A stretch of 64,000 nucleotides of DNA, taken from contig CAVWSM010000008.1 in NCBI GenBank assembly GCA_963757805.1, forward strand, positions 1-64,000. The letters are read 5' to 3'. Source of the stretch: CAVWSM01 sp963757805 (GTDB taxonomy: Bacteria; Actinomycetota; Actinomycetes; Jiangellales; Jiangellaceae). This document shows, in pieces, positions 55,624-64,000 of this stretch (its first letter is position 1; each line of letters opens with the position of its first letter). The notes under the pieces are model-generated. The model was not told where the DNA came from, did not search any database, and worked only from the letters and a program-made list of their open reading frames with translations. The translations under genes were made by a program, and so were the position numbers.

Positions 55624-57675
55624 TCAAGCGCCGATGCGCCTACCCCTGCCGTGCCAGACATTGGCCACACCGGGCCGCGGGAAAGCGTGGGTGTGCGGCC
55701 AGAGGCTCCTTGGCGCCTCGAACGGCGGCAAGGGCGCGGTCTCACCGGGATGCTGCACTGCGACGAAAACCGTGCGCCCGTCCTCGGTCACGAACGGGCC
55801 GCAGGTCTCGGCAAACAGCGGCATGGTGAGGAACTGCTGCACCTTGCCTCGGTCGCGACCTGCCACGGGGACCGCGAACAGGCCGTCGTTGGAGCCGAGC
55901 ACGTTGCCGTCCGTGGAGATCCACAGGTTGCCAGCTGGGTCGAACGTGACGTTGTCCGGGGCCGAGATCGGACTGACCTGGTCCTTGGGGAAGCCGGCGA
56001 AGTAGCTCTCCTCCGCCTCGGGGTCACCACAGACGAGGAACAGGTTCCAGCTGAACGTCGTCGCCGCGGCGTCGTTGCGACGCTCGGCGAGCTCGAGCAC
56101 ATAGCCGTTGCGGTTGCCACTCTGCTGCACCAGCGGCGCGCCCAAGGACGGCCGGGTGTGGCTCATCGTGATTGGGTTGGCCGCGTCCGGGAGCGGGGTG
56201 TTGCTGGTCGGGTTGCCACGGTTGGAGTTGTTGGTGAGCGCCATGTAGACGTTGCCGTTGACGGGGTTGCGCTCGACGTCCTCCGGCCGGTCCATCCGCG
56301 TCGCCGCTACGGTGTCAGCGGCGAGCCGGGTGTTGATCAGCACCTCCGCGACGGAGAAGTCCGGGACGAACGACTCGGTGTCGCTCGTCAGCGGAATCCA
56401 CTCACCGCTGCCGTCGAAAGGCAGGTCCTGAGGCAACGCACCCGAGAACTTCGCGACATAGAGCGTGCCGTGGTCGAGCAGCGACATGTTGTGCCGACGG
56501 TCCCAGCCGCGGTAGCGGTCGCGCGAGACGAACTTGTAGAGATAGTCGCCGCGCTCGTCGTCTCCCGAGTAGGCCACGACGCGGCCGTCCCGCGCGATCG
56601 TCACAGTCGCCGCCTCGTGCTTGAAGCGGCCGAGCATGGAGCGCTTCTTGGGGGTCGAGTCGGGGTCGTAGGGATCGATCTCGACGATCCAGCCGAACTT
56701 GTAGGCCTCGGTCGGGTTGGTGCCGAGGTCGAACCGGGGATCCGCATCACTCCATCGGCGCGACTCCAAACCGGCAGTGGTCCTGATGCCGTAGCGCGTG
56801 AAGCTAGTGGCGTGCTCGGACGCGACGGCCACCGAGGCGTCGAAGTACTGGTTGAAGTTCTCCTCGCCCGAGAGCACGGTGCCCCACGGCGTGGTACCAC
56901 CGGAGCAGTTGTTCAACGTCCCGAGGACGTCACCCGCGAGCCGCCCGTCGCCGGCTGCAGGGCCGGTGATCTCCATCGGCGTGTTGGCCGTGATGCGCCG
57001 GTTGAACCGGTCGGCACCCGGGACGGGCAGCCACTGCCCGCGATGCCGGTCGCGCTCGATCTCGACGATCGACAACCCGTGCGCGGCCATGGCGACATGA
57101 GCCTGCGCCACGAGGTCGTACGCCCCGGTCGGAAACATGAGGGGCTCGTCGGTGTACTCGTGGTTGACCACGAGCAGCGCCCGCTCCTTGCCGCGGACGT
57201 GCTTGAGCGGGAGCACGCTGACGTAGTCGCAGTTGTAGCCGAACTGCATGGCCTGTGCCTCGGGCGTCTGCGCAGCCGGGTCGAACGCCGGCGCGCCGGC
57301 GACTACGGGGTCGCCCCACGCGATGACGAGCGCCTGCTCGTAGCCGGCCGGGATCGTGATGTTGTCGAGGTTATTGGGGGGAACGGGGGTGAACCCGAAT
57401 CCGCCGCCGCTGCTATGTTCGCTTCCCTTCGCCGCCGCCGGCACGACCTGCAGCGCGCCCAGGCCCGCGGCCGCTGCGCCGACAGCACCGGCCTTGAGCA
57501 CCGATCGGCGAGCGATGACACCTTCGAGGATGGTCTGGATGTGTTCGTTACCCGACGTATTCGGCTCGGGGTGGAAACAGGCGTTGCCACATCGGAAGTG
57601 ACAGGTTGCCGCACTGCGTGAGCCGTGCGGGCCGAACAGGGGGAGCAGGCGACGCCGATCGGTCGGGACGGTCAT
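55624..57675 (-). CDS. phoX: PhoX-family alkaline phosphatase, Tat-exported
   Basis: The 683-residue protein carries a twin-arginine signal (IARRSVLKAGAVGAAAAGL) after an unusual 50-residue N-terminus. It then shows the PhoX/DUF839 pattern: VNHEYTDEPLMFPTG, NNCSGGTTPWGTVLSGEENFNQYF, GWIVEIDPYDPDSTPKKRSMLGRFKHEAATV, RPEDVERNPVNGNVYMALTNN and PDNVTFDPAGNLWISTDG. The family uses calcium and iron to release phosphate from organic phosphomonoesters outside the cell. ATG 57675 follows AAGGAG. A PHO box and promoter upstream indicate PhoP control under phosphate starvation. Confidence 0.95.
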   Translation of the reverse strand: MTVPTDRRRLLPLFGPHGSRSAATCHFRCGNACFHPEPNTSGNEHIQTILEGVIARRSVLKAGAVGAAAAGLGALQVVPAAAKGSEHSSGGGFGFTPVPPNNLDNITIPAGYEQALVIAWGDPVVAGAPAFDPAAQTPEAQAMQFGYNCDYVSVLPLKHVRGKERALLVVNHEYTDEPLMFPTGAYDLVAQAHVAMAAHGLSIVEIERDRHRGQWLPVPGADRFNRRITANTPMEITGPAAGDGRLAGDVLGTLNNCSGGTTPWGTVLSGEENFNQYFDASVAVASEHATSFTRYGIRTTAGLESRRWSDADPRFDLGTNPTEAYKFGWIVEIDPYDPDSTPKKRSMLGRFKHEAATVTIARDGRVVAYSGDDERGDYLYKFVSRDRYRGWDRRHNMSLLDHGTLYVAKFSGALPQDLPFDGSGEWIPLTSDTESFVPDFSVAEVLINTRLAADTVAATRMDRPEDVERNPVNGNVYMALTNNSNRGNPTSNTPLPDAANPITMSHTRPSLGAPLVQQSGNRNGYVLELAERRNDAAATTFSWNLFLVCGDPEAEESYFAGFPKDQVSPISAPDNVTFDPAGNLWISTDGNVLGSNDGLFAVPVAGRDRGKVQQFLTMPLFAETCGPFVTEDGRTVFVAVQHPGETAPLPPFEAPRSLWPHTHAFPRPGVANVWHGRGRRIGA

Positions 57676-57710
57676 CGAGTTCTCCTTGCCAGCGGGGGAC
57701 GTCCGTCGCG

Positions 57711-57740
57711 ACGCTAGGAACCCGCCCTGAAATTCGTCAA
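57711..57740 (-). promoter_or_regulatory. phoX promoter
   Basis: On the minus strand TTGACG (57735-57740) and TAGCGT (57711-57716) are separated by 18 bp. Both resemble the sigma-70-type boxes of actinobacteria. The PHO box lies 14 bp upstream of the -35. Confidence 0.55.
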
Positions 57741-57754
57741 TCCCGCAAGCAGCG

Positions 57755-57776
57755 AGTTGGTGAACGGCGGGTGACT
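57755..57776 (-). promoter_or_regulatory. PHO box (PhoP binding site) for phoX
   Basis: On the minus strand two directly adjacent 11-mers read AGTCACCCGCC (57766-57776) and GTTCACCAACT (57755-57765). Actinobacterial PHO boxes are direct repeats of 11 bp with consensus GTTCACCCGCC-like units. The spacing, orientation and placement upstream of a phosphatase promoter all fit. Confidence 0.75.
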
Positions 57777-57787
57777 GATGCAAGCCG

Positions 57788-57955
57788 TCAGACTCGGACG
57801 ACGTCCGGCTCAGATTCGGGCACCGCAAGTCGCAGATTCCGCCGGTGGGCGCGCAGGGCGCCGTACGCGAACACCACGAGTGCGAGCCAGACAATCGTGA
57901 ACGCCGCGATCCTCGCCGGTGGGCTCGCGCCGGATGGCCATACCGAAGATGAGCG
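57788..57955 (-). other. Open frame with one membrane segment, no clear start
   Basis: A minus-strand frame ending at 57788 encodes RIAAFTIVWLALVVFAYGALRAHRRNLRL, a good single membrane helix followed by basic residues. It opens after a stop at 57956 but has no ATG, GTG or TTG before the helix, so it may be the end of a frame-broken small membrane protein gene, or chance. Apart from the PHO box and promoter described separately, I see nothing else in 57676-58101. Confidence 0.2.
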
Positions 57956-58007
57956 TCAAACCACTTTGCTCATTACCTCCACACTGGAGAATCTTCGCCT
58001 CAAACCG

Positions 58008-58035
58008 TGTCGCACGCGGCGGTTGCCCGTTCGAC
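58008..58035 (+). promoter_or_regulatory. Possible ECF42-type promoter
   Basis: TGTCGC (58008-58013) and CGAC (58032-58035), 18 bp apart, resemble the TGTCGA and CGAC-type boxes reported for ECF42 sigma factors. It lies upstream of the DGPF-protein gene, where autoregulation by its partner sigma would be expected. The first box has one mismatch. Confidence 0.3.
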
Positions 58036-58101
58036 GTCATGGTGACCGCGTCCGCCACGGCACTAGGGTCGAGGCGGCAAAGACTCGGAGGAGGACTGGT
58101 C

Positions 58102-58542
58102 GTGAAGGTCATGGTTCTGATCAAGGGCACCGCCGTGGACGAGGAGAAGATCACCCCGAGCGCGGAGATGCTCCAGGAGATGGGCGCCTACAACGAGCGG
58201 CTGGTCAAGGCCGGCATCATGCTCGACGGGCAGGGCGTGCAGCCAAGCAGCAAGGGCGCCCAGGTCGTGTTTCAGGGCGGCGAGACGTCAGTCGTCGACG
58301 GCCCGTTCACCGAGTCGAAGGAGATCGTTGCCGGCTTCTGGATCTGGGAGGTCAGCTCGCTCGAGGAAGCCATCGAGTGGGCGAAGAAGTGCCCGTACGA
58401 CCCGAAATACGGAGGGACGCAGATCCTGGAGGTGCGACCGGTCTTCAGCGCCGAGGACTTCGGCGCGGAGTACACCCCGGAGCAGCGGGACCACGACGCC
58501 CGGCTCGCGGAGGAGATCCGGGCGCAGCGCGGCGAGAGCTGA
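58102..58542 (+). CDS. YCII-related/DGPF-domain protein
   Basis: The 146-residue protein begins VKVMVLIKGTAVDEEKITPS and contains the DGPFTESKEIVAGFWIWEV signature of the DGPF subgroup of YCII-like proteins. These small ferredoxin-fold proteins are typically encoded directly next to ECF42 sigma factors, as here (15 bp apart). Their biochemical role is not established. GTG 58102 follows GGAGGA. Confidence 0.9.
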   Translation: MKVMVLIKGTAVDEEKITPSAEMLQEMGAYNERLVKAGIMLDGQGVQPSSKGAQVVFQGGETSVVDGPFTESKEIVAGFWIWEVSSLEEAIEWAKKCPYDPKYGGTQILEVRPVFSAEDFGAEYTPEQRDHDARLAEEIRAQRGES

Positions 58543-58557
58543 GCACCTGGTCGGGCA

Positions 58558-59835
58558 ATGACTGACATCGATCGGACGATCGAGGCCATCTGGCGGATCG
58601 AGTCACCCCGCCTGATTGCCACCCTTTCTCGACTCGTGCGTGACGTGGGGTTGGCCGAGGAGCTCGCTCAAGACGCGTTCGTCATCGCGCTCGAGCAGTG
58701 GCCGCAGAGCGGAATACCGCACAACCCTGGCGCGTGGCTCATGGGTACGGCCAAGCACCGAGCCATAGACCTGGTGCGCCGCGAACGGGTGCGAGACGTC
58801 AAGTACGCACGGCTCGCCGCGGATCCGGCGGCGTCGGCGGCCGGTGTTGCGCCGGCCGCCGACGCCGTCACCGAGGACGCGGTAGGCGACGACCTGCTCT
58901 CCCTCGTCTTCGTCGCCTGCCACCCCGTGCTGCCACGCGCCTCCCGGGTTGCCCTCACGCTGCGACTGGTGGCTGGACTTACGACCGAGGAGATCGCGCG
59001 CGCGTTTCTCGTCCCACCAGCGACGCTGCGGCAGCGGATCTCGCGAGCCAAGCGCACGCTCGCCGAGGCACAGGTGCCGTTCGAGGTGCCGCAGGAGGAC
59101 GAGCTGCCCGCGCGGCTGTCCACCGCGCTCGAGGTGATCTATCTCGTGTTCAACGAGGGGTACGCGGCGACGTCCGGCGAGGGCTGGGTGCGCCACGACC
59201 TCGCGGTGGAGGCGATGCGGCTGGGGCGCGTGCTCGCTGGCCTGCTCCCACGGGAGCCGGAGACGCACGGACTCGTGGCGCTCATGGAGCTGCAAGCCTC
59301 GCGGTTTGGAGCGCGCACGCGTCCCGAAGGCGAGGTCGTCGTTCTCGCGGACCAGGACCGATCGCGGTGGGATCGTCTGCTGATCACGCATGGCCTTGCC
59401 GCGCTGGACCGGGCGATCGCCCTACGCAGCCCGCTTGGCCCGTACACACTGCAGGCCGCTATTGCGGCGTGCCACGCGCGCGCCGCCGACTTTGCGCACA
59501 CCGACTGGGAGGCGATCGTCGCGCTGTACGACGCATTGGCGCAGATCGCGCCGTCGCCGGTGGTCGAGCTCAACCGTGCGGTCGCGGTGCTGTACGCCGA
59601 TGGTCCGGGTGCCGCGCTGGCGGTGCTCGACGCGATCGCTGACGACCCGCGGCTGGCTGGTTACCACCTCCTAGGGGCCGTGCGCGCGGATGTGCTTACC
59701 CGCCTCGGACGCCACTTCGAGGCTGCCGAAGCGCTCGAGCACGCGGCAACCCTGGCGCCCACGCAGCGGGAGCGCCGGCTCCTCAAAGGCCGTGCTGCGG
59801 CCGCTGCGGAACGCGCCACCGTCTTCACTCCTTGA
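58558..59835 (+). CDS. ECF42-type RNA polymerase sigma factor
   Basis: The 425-residue protein has sigma region 2 (TIEAIWRIESPRLIATLSRLVRDVGLAEELAQDAFVIALEQWP and GAWLMGTAKHRAIDLVRRERVRD) and region 4 (LVAGLTTEEIARAFLVPPATLRQRISRAKRTL). A long C-terminal TPR-like domain (RLSTALEVIYLVFNEGYAAT through VLDAIADDPRLAGYHLLGAVRADVL) follows. That C-terminal extension and the adjacent DGPF gene define the ECF42 group, which usually lacks a dedicated anti-sigma factor. Its end overlaps the convergent permease gene by 11 bp. Confidence 0.93.
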   Translation: MTDIDRTIEAIWRIESPRLIATLSRLVRDVGLAEELAQDAFVIALEQWPQSGIPHNPGAWLMGTAKHRAIDLVRRERVRDVKYARLAADPAASAAGVAPAADAVTEDAVGDDLLSLVFVACHPVLPRASRVALTLRLVAGLTTEEIARAFLVPPATLRQRISRAKRTLAEAQVPFEVPQEDELPARLSTALEVIYLVFNEGYAATSGEGWVRHDLAVEAMRLGRVLAGLLPREPETHGLVALMELQASRFGARTRPEGEVVVLADQDRSRWDRLLITHGLAALDRAIALRSPLGPYTLQAAIAACHARAADFAHTDWEAIVALYDALAQIAPSPVVELNRAVAVLYADGPGAALAVLDAIADDPRLAGYHLLGAVRADVLTRLGRHFEAAEALEHAATLAPTQRERRLLKGRAAAAAERATVFTP

Positions 59836-60628
59836 TAGAGCCTTCGAGCATCCCCTGCACGAAGTGCCGTTGCAGCCACAGATAGACGACGACGATCGGG
59901 AACGCCACGATCACCGCACCCGCTGCGAGCAGCCCGAAGTCCGATGTGTGTTGACCCTGGAAGAAGGACAACCCGAGCGGCGCGGTGCGCAGCGACTCCG
60001 ACGTGACCATCACGAGGGGCAGCAGGAACTCGTTCCACGTCCACATGAAGACGAGCACGGTCATCGTGAGGATCGCTGGGCGCCCCATCGGTGCGAGCAC
60101 CCGCCAGAGCACCTGCCAGTGCGACGCACCGTCGAGCCGCGCTGCCTCGACTACATCCCGGCTGCTCGAACGGAAGTAGCTGGTCATCCAGAACGTGCCG
60201 AATGCCACTGACTGGGCGGCCTGGGGCAGCACCAAAGCCCAGTAGGTGTTGGTGAGCCCTAGGTCACGCAGATCGAAGTAGAGCGGGATGACTATCGCCT
60301 CGCTGGGGACGGTGATGCCGAGCACGAACAGGTAGTACAGCCAGGTGCGCCCGCGGAAACGCATCGTGCCGAACGCGTACCCGCTCATCACTGACAGCGC
60401 GACGGCAGCGACGACAACCACGACGGCGACGATCGCGCTGGTGCGCAGGTAGGTGCCGAACCGGCCCAGCTCCCACGCATCGGCGATGTTGCCAAGTCCG
60501 ATGCCCGTCTCCCCTTGGGTCTCAGGGGTGAGCGCGGCGCCGAGGATGCCAAGCACCGGGTAGAGCGAGAATGCCGCGAACAGGCCCAGGATGAGGTAGC
60601 CCGCCGCGCGTTCCGACCGAGAGATCAT
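59825..60628 (-). CDS. Carbohydrate ABC transporter permease (MalG type)
   Basis: This 267-residue membrane protein has six helices and the EAA loop EAARLDGASHWQVLWRVLAPMGRPAI that contacts the ATPase. It starts MISRSERAAGYLILGLFAAFSLYPVLGILGAAL. The ATG at 60628 overlaps the preceding permease stop (ATGA). No ATP-binding subunit is encoded in the window, so the transporter probably uses a shared MsmK/MsiK-type ATPase. Confidence 0.93.
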   Translation of the reverse strand: MISRSERAAGYLILGLFAAFSLYPVLGILGAALTPETQGETGIGLGNIADAWELGRFGTYLRTSAIVAVVVVVAAVALSVMSGYAFGTMRFRGRTWLYYLFVLGITVPSEAIVIPLYFDLRDLGLTNTYWALVLPQAAQSVAFGTFWMTSYFRSSSRDVVEAARLDGASHWQVLWRVLAPMGRPAILTMTVLVFMWTWNEFLLPLVMVTSESLRTAPLGLSFFQGQHTSDFGLLAAGAVIVAFPIVVVYLWLQRHFVQGMLEGSIKE

Positions 60629-61534
60629 GCCGGCTCCCGGCCGATGCGCGTGATGAGCCATGACAACCCGAAGATGACGGCGGTCAGTGTGACCGCGACC
60701 GCGCATGCCGAGCCGACCCGGCCAAGCTCGAATGCGCGGTGGTAGACCTCGTACGACGGCACAGACGTGCTGTTGCCTGGTCCCCCGCGCGTCGTGTTGT
60801 AGATCAGGTCGAACGTGCGCAGCGCGGCGACCACGGTGAGGGTGAGTGCGACCGCGAGCTCGCCGCGCAGCGATGGCAGCGTGACGGCACGGAATTCGCG
60901 TACGGCGCCGGCGCCGTCGAGCCGCGCCGCCTCGTACAGGTCGCGGGGGATGCGGCTCATTCCGGCGAGGAACAGCACGATGCACAAGCCCGTACCGACC
61001 CAGGTGCCCACGAAACCAACCGCCGGTAGCGCTGTCGCATAGTCACCAAGCCACGCGCGAGTAAGCCCGTCGAGCCCCACGAGCTCGAGCACGTCGTTGA
61101 GCGTTCCCTCGGGTGCGTAGATGCGACGCCACGCGATGGCGACCACAACCATCGCGATCACTTGCGGGAGGAACAGTACGGTGCGGAAGAAGCTGAGCCC
61201 GCGCATGCGCGCACGGGTCATGACGGCGGCGACCAGGAGCCCGAGAAACGGCGGGCAGCACGGCGTAGAACACGATGAGCACGAGGGCATGGACGAACGA
61301 TTCACGCAGGGCTTCGTCGGTGACGACGTCTAGGTAGTTGTCGAGGCCGACCCAGGTGCCGACGCCGAGCCCGTCCCAGTCGTAGAGCGAGAACCACGCG
61401 CCCCGGATGAGCGGCCAGAGCACGAAGGCCGCGTAAAGCACGAACGCGGGCAGCAGGTAGGCGTACGCGACCCTCCGCGGCTCGCCCGGTGATCCTGACC
61501 CCCGCCGTGCAGCGCGCGCGTCAGCCACCGCCAC
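60625..61534 (-). CDS. Carbohydrate ABC transporter permease (MalF type, one frame break)
   Basis: The N-terminal piece (VAYAYLLPAFVLYAAFVLWPLIRGAWFSLYDWDGLGVGTWVGLDNY) and the larger remainder (LGLLVAAVMTRARMRGLSFFRTVLFLPQVIAMVVVAIAWRRIYAPEG, EAARLDGAGAVREFRAVTLPSLRG) form a typical MalF/UgpA-type permease of about 303 residues. The frame changes once near 61255-61262. The GTG at 61534 overlaps the end of the binding-protein gene by 14 bp. Confidence 0.92.
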
Positions 61535-62870
61535 TCACGAACGCGCTGTAGTCGTCCTGCAATCGCTGCAGGAACTGCTGCGGCGTCACCTGCTTGGCGG
61601 TGAGGTCCTGGATTGCAGCGGTGAGGGTGTCGGAGAACGTCGGGGTCGCATAGTCGAGGTAGGGCACGAGCCCATCACCGGTGGCCACGGTGTCCCAGGC
61701 CACGAAAACCTGCCGCTGGACGCCGTCGGGCACTGTTTGGGTGGCCGTGTCGACGATAGGCAACCCGCCCTCGCGCGTGATGATGCGCATGGCATCGGGG
61801 CTCGTGATGAAGTCGATGTAGGCGGCCCCTGCGTCGGGAGCCTCGCTCGCTGTCGAGACCGCGAACGGGAGGCTGGTGCCTCCCGTAGCCACGTAGTCGG
61901 AGCCGTCGCCAGGCGGAAGGATGAACCCGACACGGGTGCCCAGTGCCTCCTGCAGGTCGGCGGTGAGCCAGGTGCCGCCGATGAGGAAGACGCCTTCGCC
62001 GCGTCCGAACGCCGCCGCCGCGTCGTCGTAGGCCACCCCGTTGAAGCCCTCGGTGAAGTAGCCCTTGTCGACGAACTCCACGAGCTTTTCGGCGGCTTGC
62101 ATGTTGTCGTCGGACGTCCAGTCACCGCCTTCCACGCCGAAACCGAGGTCGCGGACGGTGTCGGGGTCGACGTACCTGCTCTGGATTGCGCCGAACACGT
62201 GGATGCCGGGCCACTGCTCGAGGTTGCCGAACTGCAGCGGGATCTCGCCCGCCTGCTTGGCCGTGGCGAGTGCAGCCTCGAAGTCGGCCCAGGTGGTCGG
62301 AAGCTCGATGCCCAGGGTGGCCAGCTTCTCCAGGTTGACGAACACGCCCACGACCTCGCCCATCTGCGCGAGACCGTAGAGCTCACCAGAGCCGAATGTC
62401 ACGCCGTCGGCGGAGTAGCTCGCCAGTGCACGGACCGCCTCGGGATAGCGCTGGGTCCAGCCGTAAGCCTCGGCCCAAGGATCGAGTGCCCGGATGAGGT
62501 CGGCCTCGACGAACTGACCCATGTCGGCGCGGCCATTGTTGACTTGAGAGACGTCGGGCGCGTCGTCGCCGGACAATGCCAGCCGCAGTGTGGTCTGCAG
62601 GTCCTCGAAGGAGCGCGCGACCCGCTCGATCGTGATGTTGGGGTACTTCTCCATGAACGCTGCATTGAGCCGCTCGATCTGCGCGTTCTGACCGCCGCGC
62701 ACCTCCTGGTCCCACACGACGAGGGTCACGTCACCCAGTTGCGAGGCGTCAGTCTGCACGCCGGTGGGTGCGGCATCGCCTGAATCGTCGTTGTCGCCCC
62801 CAGGCGCGCAGGCGGCCACGACTGCTGCGGAGAGCAGAGCGATCACGATTGCGCGTACGGATCCGGACAC
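61521..62870 (-). CDS. Extracellular sugar-binding lipoprotein
   Basis: The 449-residue solute-binding protein has a lipoprotein signal (VIALLSAAVVAACAPGG) whose lipobox cysteine anchors it outside the membrane. LVVWDQEVRGGQNAQIERLNAAFMEKYPNITIERV and GVFLIGGTWLTADLQ are typical of family 1 carbohydrate-binding proteins. It captures sugar or a related solute for the two permeases encoded downstream. Substrate is not evident; the upstream kinase suggests a sugar. Confidence 0.94.
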   Translation of the reverse strand: MSGSVRAIVIALLSAAVVAACAPGGDNDDSGDAAPTGVQTDASQLGDVTLVVWDQEVRGGQNAQIERLNAAFMEKYPNITIERVARSFEDLQTTLRLALSGDDAPDVSQVNNGRADMGQFVEADLIRALDPWAEAYGWTQRYPEAVRALASYSADGVTFGSGELYGLAQMGEVVGVFVNLEKLATLGIELPTTWADFEAALATAKQAGEIPLQFGNLEQWPGIHVFGAIQSRYVDPDTVRDLGFGVEGGDWTSDDNMQAAEKLVEFVDKGYFTEGFNGVAYDDAAAAFGRGEGVFLIGGTWLTADLQEALGTRVGFILPPGDGSDYVATGGTSLPFAVSTASEAPDAGAAYIDFITSPDAMRIITREGGLPIVDTATQTVPDGVQRQVFVAWDTVATGDGLVPYLDYATPTFSDTLTAAIQDLTAKQVTPQQFLQRLQDDYSAFVSGGG

Positions 62871-62888
62871 CGGTCAGGGCTCCTTCCG

Positions 62889-63866
62889 TCAGCGGGCAGG
62901 CCGCAGGCCGATCGTCGCAGTTGCTCGAAGCAGGATCTCTCGGTCTGCCACGTCACGCAGCAGGGGATCAAGAAAGCCGTAGTCTTTGGCGAGCTCGGGG
63001 TCGATCTTCCGTGTCTCCTGCCACCACAAGGCGAGGTCGCCCCATCCAGGTGAGGACAGCGACCCGCCGAACTGACGCACCGAGAGTCCGGCAGCAAGGT
63101 TGGCGAACTGCAGCCGGTCGACGAGTGGCCAGCCGGCCAGCGTCCCGAGCATGAAGGATGCCGCGAACACGTCGCCGGCCCCGGTCGGATCTAGCGCGTC
63201 AACCACGAGCGCTGGAGCGGTCGCCTGCTCGCCTGTGATTTGGTCGATGGCGATGGCGCCTTCGGAACTGCACGTGATGACAACGAGTGGTACGTCCTCC
63301 GCGAGGCGTGCGAGCGCCTCGGGCGGTGACGAGGTGCGCGTGTAGGCCATCGCCTCCACCTGGTTGGGCAGGAAGCAGTCGACGACGTCAAGCCGGCGGA
63401 ACATCGCCGGATCCCACTGCTCGGCCGGATCCCACCCCAGGTCGGCGAAGATCATCGAGCCCTGGTCCCGCGCTCTGCGAACCCAGCGGGTCGGCTCCTC
63501 CTGCAGGTCGATGAACGCCGCGCGTGACCGTGGCGGCGTGCCGATCATGTCGTCGAATCTCACCGGCCCCGGGTGCGCATGCGTCACCATTGCGCGGTCT
63601 CGGTCGAGGGCGAGTGACACCGTGACGGGGGAGTGCCAGCCCCGGTAGTGCGACGACGTCGACAGGTCGACGCCCTCATGGTCGTGCAGTGCGTGCCAGC
63701 AGAAGTCGCCGTAGACGTCCTCCGCGAAGGCAGCCGCGAGACTGGTCCGCAAGCCGAGCCGGCTCGCTGCCACGGCGAGGTTGGCGATGCCGCCGGGGCT
63801 GGAGCCCATGCCCTCGGCGATGACTTCGGTGCCCGGCGTCGGTGCCGATGCGAGCCCGGTCAGCAC
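62889..63866 (-). CDS. PfkB family carbohydrate kinase (5' end unresolved)
   Basis: The C-terminal motif VVDALDPTGAGDVFAASFMLGTLAG holds the catalytic aspartate and anion hole of the ribokinase/PfkB family. GMGSSPGGIANLAVAASRLGLRTSLAAAFAEDVYGDF is the N-terminal sugar-binding signature. The listed start is a GTG, but the same frame continues upstream with FDLFLAGTVFLDLVLTGL, the expected first strand, and stays open to the window end without an ATG, GTG or TTG. The true start is therefore near 63910 with another base error, or beyond the window. It leads the sugar operon and probably phosphorylates the imported sugar. Confidence 0.88.
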   Translation of the reverse strand: MLTGLASAPTPGTEVIAEGMGSSPGGIANLAVAASRLGLRTSLAAAFAEDVYGDFCWHALHDHEGVDLSTSSHYRGWHSPVTVSLALDRDRAMVTHAHPGPVRFDDMIGTPPRSRAAFIDLQEEPTRWVRRARDQGSMIFADLGWDPAEQWDPAMFRRLDVVDCFLPNQVEAMAYTRTSSPPEALARLAEDVPLVVITCSSEGAIAIDQITGEQATAPALVVDALDPTGAGDVFAASFMLGTLAGWPLVDRLQFANLAAGLSVRQFGGSLSSPGWGDLALWWQETRKIDPELAKDYGFLDPLLRDVADREILLRATATIGLRPAR

Positions 63867-64000
63867 CAGGTCGAGGAAGACTGTGCCCGCCAGGAATAGG
63901 TCGAACGGCGGGTCCCCCGGCCCCCTACGATGGTCGAGCGCGTCGAACCGCTGCGGAGGCTCCGGGTGGCAGCCTTCGATTGATCTGACGACGATGCGCT
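63867..64000 (-). other. Open frame upstream of the kinase, possible end of a regulator gene
   Basis: In the kinase frame this stretch reads RIVVRSIEGCHPEPPQRFDALDHRRGPGDPPFDLFLAG. The first part resembles the end of a LacI-family regulator (a VVR motif near the C-terminus), the last part is the kinase N-terminus. A second frame ends at a TAG near 63925. I cannot resolve the boundary; an undetected indel is likely. Confidence 0.25.

Noticed and set aside
59825..60985. A 386-codon frame suggesting an extended permease
   Set aside because: Residues before the ATG at 60628 are a shadow of the other permease; the real start overlaps that permease's stop as ATGA.

Overview
The window is G+C-rich DNA from an actinobacterium. 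The evidence is the GTG and TTG starts, the chains of overlapping stop/start codons, a 14-subunit nuo operon next to menaquinone genes, and a geranylgeranyl-reductase-type MenJ beside menG. The gene order resembles Nocardioidaceae/Propionibacteriales, but that placement is inference. A tRNA-Arg(CCT) lies near the left end.

Layout. 1-1.8 kb: the end of an LPMTG cell-wall-anchored protein with Ig-like repeats, then a Pr6Pr-type membrane protein. 2-2.75 kb: tRNA-Arg and about 700 bp without a gene. 2.75-15.1 kb: housekeeping and accessory genes, namely a DUF4011-type SF1 helicase with a ruined Walker A motif, MscL, a SAF-domain protein, an FmdB zinc ribbon behind a CIRCE-like site, a sugar epimerase, a winged-helix protein, peptide deformylase, peptidase E, penicillin acylase and 5-formyl-THF cyclo-ligase. 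15.1-30.6 kb: menaquinone biosynthesis (menA, menE, menB, menC, menD, menF-type, menG, menJ), interrupted by a LacI-regulated MFS transporter and a secreted M14 carboxypeptidase. 30.6-46.2 kb: complete nuoA-N, translationally coupled to a polyprenyl diphosphate synthase, so NADH:menaquinone oxidoreductase and its quinone's side chain are encoded side by side. 47.4-48.9 kb: a membrane-anchored GH15-like protein.

48.9-55.6 kb is an integrated element of about 6.6 kb, bounded by a 20-bp direct repeat that lies in the terminator hairpin of the GH15 gene. It carries a large serine integrase, a compact minus-strand chain of small uncharacterised ORFs, a HEPN-motif protein, a four-cysteine WhiB-like protein and a secreted protein. 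This is the least described part of the window.

55.6-64 kb: a Tat-exported PhoX phosphatase with a recognisable PHO box and promoter, an ECF42-type sigma factor with its DGPF/YCII partner, and a sugar ABC transporter operon (PfkB kinase, binding protein, two permeases).

A warning for any user: at least fifteen single-base frame disruptions are spread over conserved genes (nuoM, the prenyl synthase, an ABC permease, MFS and others), several at short homopolymers. They look like uncorrected sequencing errors rather than real pseudogenes. The affected genes are annotated here as whole genes.
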